NCBI GenBank assembly: GCA_965368405.1
Contig: CBDUMS010000023.1
Coordinates: 1-38,486 of the forward strand
DNA from: S012-113 sp965368405
GTDB taxonomy: Bacteria > Bacteroidota > Bacteroidia > Cytophagales > Cyclobacteriaceae
Length of the DNA: 38,486 nt
Direction of reading: 5' to 3'
The stretch's first letter is position 1; each line of letters begins with the position of its first letter. Below are positions 17,153 through 24,627 of this stretch, in pieces. The notes below the pieces were generated by a model. It saw only the letters and a list, made by a program, of their open reading frames with translations, was not told the origin of the DNA and searched no databases. The position numbers and the translations under genes were made by a program.

Positions 17153-17839
17153 CTATTCTTTGGTTACGTCGGAGACCACTTTACCATCCTCTAGGGTAAT
17201 GACTCTTCGCGCTTTATCAATTACGCGTTGATCGTGCGTTGAAAAGACAAAGGTTGCGCTTTCATCCTTATTCATTTTAGCCATCATATCTAATAGGTTA
17301 GAAGTTGACTTAGAATCCAGGTTTGCAGTCGGCTCATCAGCAAGGATAAATTTAGGCTTTGATGCCAGTGCTCGAGCTACTGCAACGCGTTGCTGTTGGC
17401 CACCCGACAGCTCCGAGGGTCGCTTATCTGCCTTATCAGCAATGCCCATTTCTTCAAGTAATTCCATGGCGCGCTTATCGCGTTGGTCTTTGGGAGCTTT
17501 TTGGAGGAGCATAATAAATTCTACGTTTTCCTTGGTCGTTAATACGGGTATCAGATTATAGGCCTGAAAAACGAAGCCAATATTCTCTAACCGAAAATTT
17601 ATTAGACTCGAGTCCTTCATTCCGGTAATATCAGTATTGGCTACCTCAACACTTCCCTGAGTAGGTTGATCAAGTCCGCCAAGAATGTTTAGCAAGGTTG
17701 TTTTACCACAACCTGATGGTCCAACTATAGCCGTAAACTCCCCCTCTTCCACTGAAATTGACACCCCATTAAGGGCATTTACCGGAACAGAATTATCATT
17801 ATAGATTTTAGTTACACCTTCTGTTTTTATAACACTCAT
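17153..17839 (-). CDS. ABC transporter ATP-binding protein, LolD/MacB type
   Basis: A 228-residue ATPase. Walker A is GPSGCGKTTLL, the Q-loop is FVFQAYNLIPVLT, the signature is LSGGQQQRVAVARAL, Walker B is FILADEPTANLD, and the switch histidine is in FSTHDQRV. The sequence resembles the LolD/FtsE/MacB group, which drives mechanotransmission by permeases with large periplasmic domains rather than solute import. It is the only ATPase among three permease genes. Confidence 0.93.
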   Translation of the reverse strand: MSVIKTEGVTKIYNDNSVPVNALNGVSISVEEGEFTAIVGPSGCGKTTLLNILGGLDQPTQGSVEVANTDITGMKDSSLINFRLENIGFVFQAYNLIPVLTTKENVEFIMLLQKAPKDQRDKRAMELLEEMGIADKADKRPSELSGGQQQRVAVARALASKPKFILADEPTANLDSKSTSNLLDMMAKMNKDESATFVFSTHDQRVIDKARRVITLEDGKVVSDVTKE

Positions 17840-17861
17840 TTTTGTAATTATTTAAGTTCGC

Positions 17862-19076
17862 TTATATCTTATGTAATGCCTCTACTGGCCTTAGTTTAAC
17901 TGCTTTATATGCAGGGTATAGAGCGGCAAGCACTGCCGTAACCAATACCCCAATGGTTACAATTAGGTACACTGAATTGTCTAGATATGGATACAGTATT
18001 GATGAATATCCAAATGACTCAAGTCCTTCCGAATAGCTTGACAAATCAACGCCATTGGTTTCGTAGTAGGCAATTGTAGCCCAACCTACGAATAAGCCCA
18101 ATGGTGCGCCCACCAAGCCGAGAAATACAGTCTCAACAAGAATCATTATATAAACTCTTGCCTTGCTCATACCCACAGCCATCAGCATTCCAAGCTCTCG
18201 AATCCTTTCTAAAACTGCCATGAGCATGGTATTTACTATACCAAATATCAAAGCTGTTAGAATAATTGCCATCAAAACATAGAGCATACTCCCATACATC
18301 TCATCCATAAGTGCCAGTTCGGGAGCAATTTCGCGCCAGCTTTCGGTAAGATCATCTGGATAGGCAGCCTTGTATTTATCAACAATAGCTGATTCTTCGA
18401 CCTGTGGGTCAATAACGACGGCTATTTCATGAACCTGATCACCAAGGCCAATCAATCGGGTGAGGTCATCCTGCCTTACGAAGGCATACATTTCACTGAT
18501 TGTTAGCGAAGAACTTTCGGCAATTCCAACCACGCGAAACGCCCCGGCGGTAATATTACCCTCCCCATCATTAAAGGTAAGAACTACTTTAGATCTGAGT
18601 TTAACCGAGAGGTTTTCTGCCAGCTTAGAACCAATAATTACCGGGTTCCTATTTATTCCTTCAAAATAAGTTCCTTCTCCCAAGATTGAGTCTAGGCTCG
18701 TCACCCGTGCCTCATTTTCAAGGTCAACTCCTCTTATTTGAACTCCTGCAGCTTTTTTGGGTGAGGAGATCATTCCTGTTACGATAGTTCGGGTTGTCGC
18801 TCCCTTTACCCCATCCCAGGATCGTATTTCTTCTGCTTTCTGATGTCCATTTTTGATATCAAATTTTATATCAAAGTCATCTTTAAACTGTGCATTGTGA
18901 ATCTGGATATTTGAAATATCATTATTAATAATATTTGCCATATAGCCAACAAGGAATCCATTCATAAATCCGGATCCGAAAAGCAGGGCCCATACCCCAA
19001 CAGTAATAGATCCAATGACCACGAAACTTCTGCCGCGACTTCTCCAGACATTTTTCCAGGCGATTTTTAGTAACAT
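17862..19076 (-). CDS. FtsX/MacB-type ABC permease (third of the cluster)
   Basis: A 404-residue inner-membrane protein with the MacB/LolCE plan: one N-terminal membrane helix (KNVWRSRGRSFVVIGSITVGVWALLFG), a periplasmic domain of about 240 residues, then three membrane helices (from LYVLMAIILTALIFGIVNTMLMAVLERIRELGMLMAVGMSK). It ends with the typical PAYKAVKLRPVEALHKI. Its length is close to the two upstream permeases but it is more diverged from them. A 108-bp gap with short repeats separates it from them. Confidence 0.9.
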   Translation of the reverse strand: MLLKIAWKNVWRSRGRSFVVIGSITVGVWALLFGSGFMNGFLVGYMANIINNDISNIQIHNAQFKDDFDIKFDIKNGHQKAEEIRSWDGVKGATTRTIVTGMISSPKKAAGVQIRGVDLENEARVTSLDSILGEGTYFEGINRNPVIIGSKLAENLSVKLRSKVVLTFNDGEGNITAGAFRVVGIAESSSLTISEMYAFVRQDDLTRLIGLGDQVHEIAVVIDPQVEESAIVDKYKAAYPDDLTESWREIAPELALMDEMYGSMLYVLMAIILTALIFGIVNTMLMAVLERIRELGMLMAVGMSKARVYIMILVETVFLGLVGAPLGLFVGWATIAYYETNGVDLSSYSEGLESFGYSSILYPYLDNSVYLIVTIGVLVTAVLAALYPAYKAVKLRPVEALHKI

Positions 19077-19088
19077 TTTTTATTTATT

Positions 19089-19116
19089 TAGTATCTAGTA
19101 TTGAGTATTTAGTATT
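19089..19116. repeat. Four tandem heptamers in the gap between permease genes
   Basis: Four consecutive seven-base units TAGTATC, TAGTATT, GAGTATT, TAGTATT. A second loosely repetitive stretch follows at about 19146-19183 (variants of AACTCAAAACTC and AACTTTTAACTC). These are the only long non-coding bases inside the TetR-led operon. Confidence 0.7.
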
Positions 19117-19184
19117 TGCATCCGCCTTGGTATTTAGGAGATAACAAAAACTCAAAACTCTTATTTCGTAACTTTTAACTCTCA

Positions 19185-20408
19185 TCACCCCTCTCTTATG
19201 GCTTGTACAGGAATCGTTTTACCTATTGACATTACCGGGTAAAACCCAAGAATGAATGCAATAAGAAAAATGGCCAATCCTTGGGTGTAAAACACCATGC
19301 TCTGCGCCGAAAACTCAACTTGCATTTCCATCCCGTACATATCGGCAATGGCGTCATAACTAGAGCCTAACTGAATTGGATTATAATGAAAATAGATGAT
19401 TAAAGCTGAACTAATACCCAGCCCTACTACCACTCCTAGTGCTGAGAGTATAAAGACCTCCATGAAAGTAGATGCCTGGAGTAATTTTCGTTTCATACCA
19501 ACGGCCAGTAGAATGCCAAATTCTCTTCTTCTTTCAGCCGTCATCATCAAAAATGTACCGAACATACCAAAGCCTATCACTGCATACAATATCAGAATCA
19601 TGATCGCCGAAGAAGCGTACTTCATTTCGGCGGTTTGTATCAGATCAGGAGTCATAGTACGCCAACTCAGCAATTCCATTTCGTTACCCATAAGGTCTAT
19701 GATCTGGCTTTCAACCAAAGGCATCGCGGTGTAGTCGTCGAGAAGGATAACCGTACTGGTTACCATGTCGTCAAGCGCGTAAAACCATTGCGCTCTTGGT
19801 AAAGACATTACCACCATCTGCTTATTTTGTACAGGATTAGGAAACTTCAATATAGCCTCAATAGCAAATAAACCAGCGGCGTTGGCTCCATGATATCCCT
19901 GACTAATCAATATAAGGGTATCTCCTAAACCAACTTTCATATATTCTGCCAACCCCTCAGCGATCATCACGCCATCACTGAATGAACCAATAGTGTTGCC
20001 CTCTCTTAGCTTGTTATTAAAACCAAGCACCTTTTCTTCCCGCTCAGGATCAATTCCCCAAACCATTACAGCTCTTGAGAGGTTACCATCGGATGCCAAA
20101 GCAAAAGACTCTATTCGTGGAGAAACCGCCTGAACACCCTGGAGTGATTCAATATCACTAACCAGTTCTACAGCGTAACTCATGCTATTATTCAGCGTTT
20201 TCTCTTCCCAGTATTCCGGATTCTGCATCTGGTAATGACCCGTATAAAACTTAACCGAATTATCAATCAAATGCTCGAGTGAACCACGTTGTACAGACAT
20301 CATCATGGTTGCGAAGATGACCGCGAAACCAATGGAGCTCATTGTAATAAAGCTACGTCGCTTATTACGCCAAATATTCCGCCATGCCAAATTAAAGATC
20401 ATCATCAT
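19185..20408 (-). CDS. FtsX/MacB-type ABC permease (second of the cluster)
   Basis: A 407-residue permease: N-terminal helix after NLAWRNIWRNKRRSFITMSSIGFAVIFA, a periplasmic domain, then three C-terminal helices around YAVIGFGMFGTFLMMTAERRREFGILLAVGMKRK and a closing VMSIGKTIPVQAIREG. It is a close paralogue of the gene just upstream, with the same length and shared blocks such as QFYTG/KFYTG, GHYQ/GYVQ and LILISQGYHGANAAG. Its start ATG overlaps the stop of that gene by four bases; ATG codons at 20408, 20405 and 20402 are all possible starts. Confidence 0.9.
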   Translation of the reverse strand: MMMIFNLAWRNIWRNKRRSFITMSSIGFAVIFATMMMSVQRGSLEHLIDNSVKFYTGHYQMQNPEYWEEKTLNNSMSYAVELVSDIESLQGVQAVSPRIESFALASDGNLSRAVMVWGIDPEREEKVLGFNNKLREGNTIGSFSDGVMIAEGLAEYMKVGLGDTLILISQGYHGANAAGLFAIEAILKFPNPVQNKQMVVMSLPRAQWFYALDDMVTSTVILLDDYTAMPLVESQIIDLMGNEMELLSWRTMTPDLIQTAEMKYASSAIMILILYAVIGFGMFGTFLMMTAERRREFGILLAVGMKRKLLQASTFMEVFILSALGVVVGLGISSALIIYFHYNPIQLGSSYDAIADMYGMEMQVEFSAQSMVFYTQGLAIFLIAFILGFYPVMSIGKTIPVQAIREG

Positions 20409-21628
20409 ACAGTTCTCATGGATTCAACGGGCTTGAGTCGTTGAATATAAATCAATGGGTATAAGCCCAGGAGAATTGCCATAAAGAATATTACCCAGGC
20501 TTGATTATAAAACAATGATGACTCTACTGAGAAGAAATAGGCCGCCTCAACACCGAATGACTCACTCATTGCTTCGGCTGCTTCTCCGGCCATAAAAACC
20601 GGATTATAATAATAATAGATGATTATCGGTAAACTTATTCCGACACCGACCAGCACACCAATACCGGCCATCATCATCATCTCAAGTAGGATTACAGCCT
20701 GCATTCTTAGCCTTGTCATGCCAACTGATATCATTACACCAAACTCATACATTCGTTCCACTGTCATCATCAGGAATGTGCCCAGCATCCCAAATCCAAT
20801 CACGACGTACAAAATCCAGATCATGACTTTACCACTGATATTATCGACCTCAATGGCTTGAACAAGGTCGGGCATCATCTCCTTCCAACCCATAACTTCA
20901 AGGGCTTCTGTATCAACATTTAAGGAAATATCCGCAACAACACGGTCAACATTTTTGGCTTGGTCCACTACAAGAGCAATTCCTGTAAGAAGATTATCTG
21001 CCGCATAAAACCATTGAGCCTCCTTCAGCGTCATATAAACGGTTTGGTTATTCTGTGTAGGAACAGGGAATTTCATTATTCCTTTGATCGGAAAAATGCC
21101 CGCCGCATTTGCTCCATGATATCCCTGTCCGATGAGCACAAGACTGTCTCCAATACCAAGGTTTAGGTATTTAGCCAGTCCCTGGCCGATCATTACGCCA
21201 TGATCGCCATCCTCAAGGTATTCGCCTTCAACAATCTTGTCCTTAACTTTTGTTAATTGGTCTTCTTTATCAGGAACCATACCCAGGACCATTGCTCCCT
21301 TAGTCTTGGTGCCATAAGAAGCGAGAGCGAAAGATTCAAGTCTTGGAACAGCAACCTTTACGCCTTCTGTTGATTCAATTAGTGCCAGAAGATCATTGTT
21401 ATTATCAAAGCTGTTGTCGAGCATTTTATCATCCCAATAGCCATTTTTATGAACCTGAACATATCCTGTATAGAATTGAGCGGCATTCGAGATCATTCTC
21501 TCGTAAGACCCCAATTGCATTGAACGCATTATGCATGCTAACAAGACAGCAAATGTGATCGAAAGTATCGTTATTATACTACGGCGCTTATTTCGCCAAA
21601 TATTTCGCCATGCAAGAGTTAGATACAT
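20405..21628 (-). CDS. FtsX/MacB-type ABC permease (first of the cluster)
   Basis: A 407-residue inner-membrane permease with the LolC/LolE/MacB plan: N-terminal helix in LAWRNIWRNKRRSIITILSITFAVLLA, a large periplasmic domain, and three C-terminal helices including YVVIGFGMLGTFLMMTVERMYEFGVMISVGMTR. It resembles the next gene closely, so the pair looks like a tandem duplication that could form a heterodimer as LolC and LolE do. Its first ten bases overlap the end of the four-helix-bundle gene. Confidence 0.9.
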   Translation of the reverse strand: MYLTLAWRNIWRNKRRSIITILSITFAVLLACIMRSMQLGSYERMISNAAQFYTGYVQVHKNGYWDDKMLDNSFDNNNDLLALIESTEGVKVAVPRLESFALASYGTKTKGAMVLGMVPDKEDQLTKVKDKIVEGEYLEDGDHGVMIGQGLAKYLNLGIGDSLVLIGQGYHGANAAGIFPIKGIMKFPVPTQNNQTVYMTLKEAQWFYAADNLLTGIALVVDQAKNVDRVVADISLNVDTEALEVMGWKEMMPDLVQAIEVDNISGKVMIWILYVVIGFGMLGTFLMMTVERMYEFGVMISVGMTRLRMQAVILLEMMMMAGIGVLVGVGISLPIIIYYYYNPVFMAGEAAEAMSESFGVEAAYFFSVESSLFYNQAWVIFFMAILLGLYPLIYIQRLKPVESMRTV

Positions 21629-22014
21629 GCCGTTTCGAGTTTTGGTGAATAAGGGTCTCCATTGATCAGGTTTAATGCCGATAATAACTCCGTGAGTTCT
21701 ACATAGAGCTCTTCTATACGATGTCGAAAACTGTCTAATAAGCCTGCGGTTTCTATAGATGGACTAACCTTTTCGAGCAAAAGCTTAAGCGTATTGAGCC
21801 GTTCTATGGCTGAGGCAATGGCCATAGCAGATTGTTCATTATTTACAGCCTGGAACGACTCCGCTATTAACGATGACACATGGAAACTGTCGTCGATTAA
21901 CTGACTGCGAACTTTGGCATTCATAGAGACCGGCAACAAGCTCAGAATTTGATATGCATCTACGGCAAGTGACAAGGACTCATTGCGAATTTCAGATTCT
22001 CTTAAGGTTATCAT
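21619..22014 (-). CDS. Four-helix-bundle protein (S23/IVP-like)
   Basis: A 131-residue all-helical protein without signal peptide or membrane segment. The pattern NESLSLAVDAYQILSLLPVSMNAKVRSQLIDDSFHVSSLIAESFQAVNNEQSAMAIASAIERLNTLKLLLEKV follows that of the 23S rRNA intervening-sequence four-helix-bundle family (helix, R-x-Q-L, S-x-x-I-A-E, long pairing helix). Similarity is moderate and the function of such proteins is generally unknown. It lies between the LolA-like gene and the first permease, overlapping the latter by ten bases, so it is an integral part of the operon. Confidence 0.68.
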   Translation of the reverse strand: MITLRESEIRNESLSLAVDAYQILSLLPVSMNAKVRSQLIDDSFHVSSLIAESFQAVNNEQSAMAIASAIERLNTLKLLLEKVSPSIETAGLLDSFRHRIEELYVELTELLSALNLINGDPYSPKLETACI

Positions 22015-22025
22015 AATTAAAAAAA

Positions 22026-22766
22026 TTAGCGTACTCGTTTCATATTTTGCTGTGAGAAAAACGACTCTTTTAAAGCAAGGTCAAACTCCATATTGAGGTA
22101 ATCAATTACGGTTTTATTCTGGGGTTCATCTGCTGGAATCATTTCCAGATGGGTGGGAATCATACGTCCATCCATATCCCGTATGTTAGAAAGCTTCATT
22201 GTGCTCACTAAGTAATTGTCTTCATCATAGTAATACACCAAATGCTGATTTAGCTCTTCTTTATCGATATAAAAAATGATTTTTCCCCAAACTACGGCAG
22301 CCTCTGGTTTTGGTGTAAGCACTATTTTGTAACAATCTAGTTCATTTACAACCGTATCGGCGGCCAACTCATGCGTATAATCATTTACGATCGATGATTC
22401 CTTTACCAAGTCGTCGTTCGTGAAATCGGAGCCCATCCATGATTGCAACATCATCGAAGGAGGTAACTTAATAACTCGATCAATAGATGGTTGCCAGTTC
22501 CACATTTCATTTTTTCTTTTAAGGAAGGCCGTCCCTTTGTCGCGCGCCGGTCCGGTTATTAATATGAGGCTAAACTCTCTGCCGAGTGCCCACCCCTTCA
22601 TGGTAATTTCTCGTTTCCAACTGGGCCTAACAATGGTCATTTTCATTTCCGATTGATTCGATTGCCCCTGCATTTTATCATCCGCTTTTTGAACGATCTC
22701 GCGAGCAGTTTGGCCATTCGCCTGGAATGCCAAGCCAACAATTAATGCAATTAGTATTTTTTCCAT
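22026..22766 (-). CDS. LolA-like periplasmic lipoprotein-sorting family protein
   Basis: A 246-residue exported protein with signal peptide (1-18, ending QANGQ). ADDKMQGQSNQSEMKMTIVRPSWKREITMKGWALGREFSLILITGPARDKGTAFLKRKNEMWNWQPSIDRVIKLPPSMM is the hallmark of the family annotated as outer-membrane lipoprotein-sorting protein (LolA_like), which has a LolA/LolB-type half-barrel. It could carry a lipid or lipoprotein through the periplasm from the ABC permeases to the outer-membrane barrel of the same operon. It is not the canonical LolA. It starts ten bases after the TetR gene. Confidence 0.87.
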   Translation of the reverse strand: MEKILIALIVGLAFQANGQTAREIVQKADDKMQGQSNQSEMKMTIVRPSWKREITMKGWALGREFSLILITGPARDKGTAFLKRKNEMWNWQPSIDRVIKLPPSMMLQSWMGSDFTNDDLVKESSIVNDYTHELAADTVVNELDCYKIVLTPKPEAAVVWGKIIFYIDKEELNQHLVYYYDEDNYLVSTMKLSNIRDMDGRMIPTHLEMIPADEPQNKTVIDYLNMEFDLALKESFFSQQNMKRVR

Positions 22767-22776
22767 CCTTAAAAGT

Positions 22777-23352
22777 TTATTTACAGTATTTATTAATCAA
22801 AAACTGCTCCATTTCATCGAGCGGGTAGTCTTCTCGTATCATTAACGTATGAATGCCGAGGCCATCGAAAAGAGCTGATATTAGCCTTGCTTCTCCTTTA
22901 GGGTTTTGGTAGCCTAACTTATTAAATATCGACTCCAACAAGTTTACATATTGCACCATTTTGGCGGTAACTATATCATGTACAAATTCAAATTTTTCGA
23001 TCTTGAGGGTTAATTCCGTGATTATTCGCCAATGCTCTGGTCGTTCTCTCATTTCCTTGAAAAACCATCCTATAAGATTACGAAGTGACTCTTGAGGGTC
23101 GGTTGTAATCAGGGCCTCTGCAATCTTATCGCCTCCATGAAAAGCATCATGGACAATTGCCTTGATAAGCTCTTCTTTACTCGAAAAATAGTTATACAAT
23201 AAGCCTTTCGAAACTCCTGCTTTATTGGCGATCATGGCAATGCTCGTCGCTTCGTATCCATTCGACGCTACCAATAAAAATGCCGCATCCATAATTTTTC
23301 GTTTGCTCTCTTTGCGAATAGCAGTGTTTTGTATGGTAGTTCTAGGGCTCAT
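22777..23352 (-). CDS. TetR family transcriptional regulator
   Basis: A 191-residue repressor. The N-terminal DNA-binding domain is KRKIMDAAFLLVASNGYEATSIAMIANKAGVSKGLLYNYFSSKEELIKAI, and a variable ligand-binding domain follows. The frame could begin at a TTG at 23379, but that codon lies inside the operator and promoter. I therefore chose ATG 23352 (MSPRTTIQN). It is first in a same-strand run with the LolA-like, four-helix, permease, ATPase and barrel genes, so it probably controls them together with itself. The inducer is unknown. Confidence 0.9.
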   Translation of the reverse strand: MSPRTTIQNTAIRKESKRKIMDAAFLLVASNGYEATSIAMIANKAGVSKGLLYNYFSSKEELIKAIVHDAFHGGDKIAEALITTDPQESLRNLIGWFFKEMRERPEHWRIITELTLKIEKFEFVHDIVTAKMVQYVNLLESIFNKLGYQNPKGEARLISALFDGLGIHTLMIREDYPLDEMEQFLINKYCK

Positions 23353-23357
23353 GGTAT

Positions 23358-23384
23358 TTTTGACTGAACGGTCGGTCAAAAGTA
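23358..23384 (-). promoter_or_regulatory. TetR operator overlapping the operon promoter
   Basis: A 24-bp near-perfect palindrome lies at 23358-23381. Its arms TTTTGAC and GTCAAAA flank a core GACCG/CGGTC-like centre, and 10 of 12 arm pairs are complementary. On the minus strand TACTTTTG (23384-23377) matches the -7 consensus and shares five bases with the palindrome. The ATG of the TetR gene is six bases beyond the palindrome. Binding here would block transcription of the repressor and its operon. Confidence 0.75.
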
Positions 23385-23416
23385 TTACAATTTGTTTATC
23401 ACAACAAGAAAATTCT

Positions 23417-23794
23417 CTATTTTCTAAGGTGTAGGGCGGTAAGTTGCACCTCTAACCGCTTAATTTCTCTAATAATAGCATTACGGTCCATTTGCATCCA
23501 GGCCCAGATTTTTAATGCTGTAACCATAAAGATGCCCAGGAAGAATCCCCCTCCCCAAATCATAAGCTCTTTAACCTCGTTGGCATCGAAGAATTGTACT
23601 AAAGAGTAAATACTGCCTATAAAAACGACCAGAATTACAAAACCAATCCAAATAGAAATCCAGCCTCTTCTACCCTTCAGCAAACCTAACCCTTCTTCCA
23701 TTAGCGATTGTTCCCCTAATCTCTCGAGAAATTCCGATTCTTCGTCGGAGAGTGCTTGCTTAATAACTTCATCAATATTCGCTTCCTTCTTCAT
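23417..23794 (-). CDS. Small two-helix membrane protein paired with an ECF sigma factor (DUF6768-like)
   Basis: A 125-residue protein. An acidic N-terminal part (EANIDEVIKQALSDEESEFLERLGEQSL) is followed by two membrane helices (about 45-70 and 78-100) and a basic tail. It starts inside the last four bases of the sigma-factor gene, so the two are coupled. By position it could be an anti-sigma factor, but it lacks a zinc anti-sigma motif (HxxxCxxC). My match to DUF6768 is from memory of the sequence pattern and is tentative. Confidence 0.7.
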   Translation of the reverse strand: MKKEANIDEVIKQALSDEESEFLERLGEQSLMEEGLGLLKGRRGWISIWIGFVILVVFIGSIYSLVQFFDANEVKELMIWGGGFFLGIFMVTALKIWAWMQMDRNAIIREIKRLEVQLTALHLRK

Positions 23795-24336
23795 AATTCT
23801 CTATTTAGCTTTTCGTATTCTTCTTTTAAGGTTTTCCGAGCATAGAACAACCTCGATTTAACTGTACCTTGATTCACGCTCAGAATTTCGCTGATTTCCT
23901 TCACCGTGTGATTTTCTGTATAAAACATCGATAATAATGCCCTCGTGCTCGTGGGCAATCTTTCTAATGCCTTTGTAATCTTTTGGCGACTCTCAGCAAC
24001 GTCCGTATCACTATCATCTGTTGGGTCATAGGCTGATTCATTAATTCTGCGGCGTTGCTGTTCCTTTATCCAGTTTGCAGATTTATTACTAACTATGCGA
24101 TAGGCCCAGGTTTTAAAGGCAGCAGGACTATTCAGGCCTGCTATACCTCTTGCAATGGCATGCCAACTCTCTTGCACAATGTCTAATGAGGCCTCATCAT
24201 TACGTGTTAGCCTGTATGCCTGCTTTAGAAGTGCTGGGTGCCAGCGTTTAACTAAGAGTGAAAATGATTTCATATCGCCATCTTGCGCATGTAAAACCAA
24301 TAGTTCGTTCAATATATGATTCTGCGATTTTATCAT
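23791..24336 (-). CDS. ECF-type RNA polymerase sigma factor
   Basis: A 181-residue sigma-70 family protein. Region 2 covers FSLLVKRWHPALLKQAYRLTRNDEASLDIVQESWHAIARGI with AFKTWAYRIVSNKSANWIKEQQRR. Region 4 is ALERLPTSTRALLSMFYTENHTVKEISEILSVNQGTVKSRLFYARKTLK. Region 3 is missing, as usual for ECF factors. It forms a two-gene unit with the membrane protein downstream. Neither the stimulus nor the target promoters can be read from the sequence. Confidence 0.9.
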   Translation of the reverse strand: MIKSQNHILNELLVLHAQDGDMKSFSLLVKRWHPALLKQAYRLTRNDEASLDIVQESWHAIARGIAGLNSPAAFKTWAYRIVSNKSANWIKEQQRRRINESAYDPTDDSDTDVAESRQKITKALERLPTSTRALLSMFYTENHTVKEISEILSVNQGTVKSRLFYARKTLKEEYEKLNREL

Positions 24337-24414
24337 ACGTCTACCCTATAGTCTTCAAGATGCGGAAGAGGTTCAAATAAAAATACATTTTTTAGGTTAT
24401 TTAAAAACATTCAT

Positions 24415-24422
24415 TACTTTTG
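24415..24422 (+). promoter_or_regulatory. -7 promoter element TACTTTTG ahead of the arginine operon
   Basis: Exact TACTTTTG in the 291-bp space between the divergent sigma-factor gene and the acyltransferase gene. If it drives the arginine operon, the leader is about 200 nt long and includes the small frame at 24430-24534. I saw no clear T-box, riboswitch or ARG-box pattern in it. Confidence 0.5.
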
Positions 24423-24429
24423 GCATCTT

Positions 24430-24534
24430 ATGATCTTCAATATACTCCTTATAGTAGTGTTTTCTGTTACCATCGTTGTGGTAGACAAGGCTATTGCATT
24501 GAGGTCAATCACTGCCAGGCCCGCCTGGGTCTAA
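24430..24534 (+). other. Possible 34-codon hydrophobic frame in the arginine-operon leader
   Basis: ATG at 24430 lies eight bases after the -7 element and opens a 34-residue frame starting MIFNILLIVVFSVTIVVVDK, one membrane helix, ending at TAA 24532. It holds only two Arg codons, so it does not look like an attenuator peptide. A perfect 6-bp stem CCAGGC/GCCTGG lies inside (24515-24528). In the +1 frame the sequence continues as IVSGATCTAF up to a TAA near 24590; the SGAT block resembles FMN-binding domains. It may be a gene remnant, a small membrane protein or chance. Confidence 0.3.
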
Positions 24535-24627
24535 TATAGTTAGCGGTGCTACGTGCACTGCCTTTTCAGCCAATTCTTTCCTATACATTTAATTTACAAG
24601 GTTTATTCCTAACAATAGTTTCATCTA

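Noticed and set aside
24430..24534. Arginine attenuator peptide in the operon leader
   Set aside because: Only two scattered Arg codons and no terminator/antiterminator pair followed by a T-run were found.
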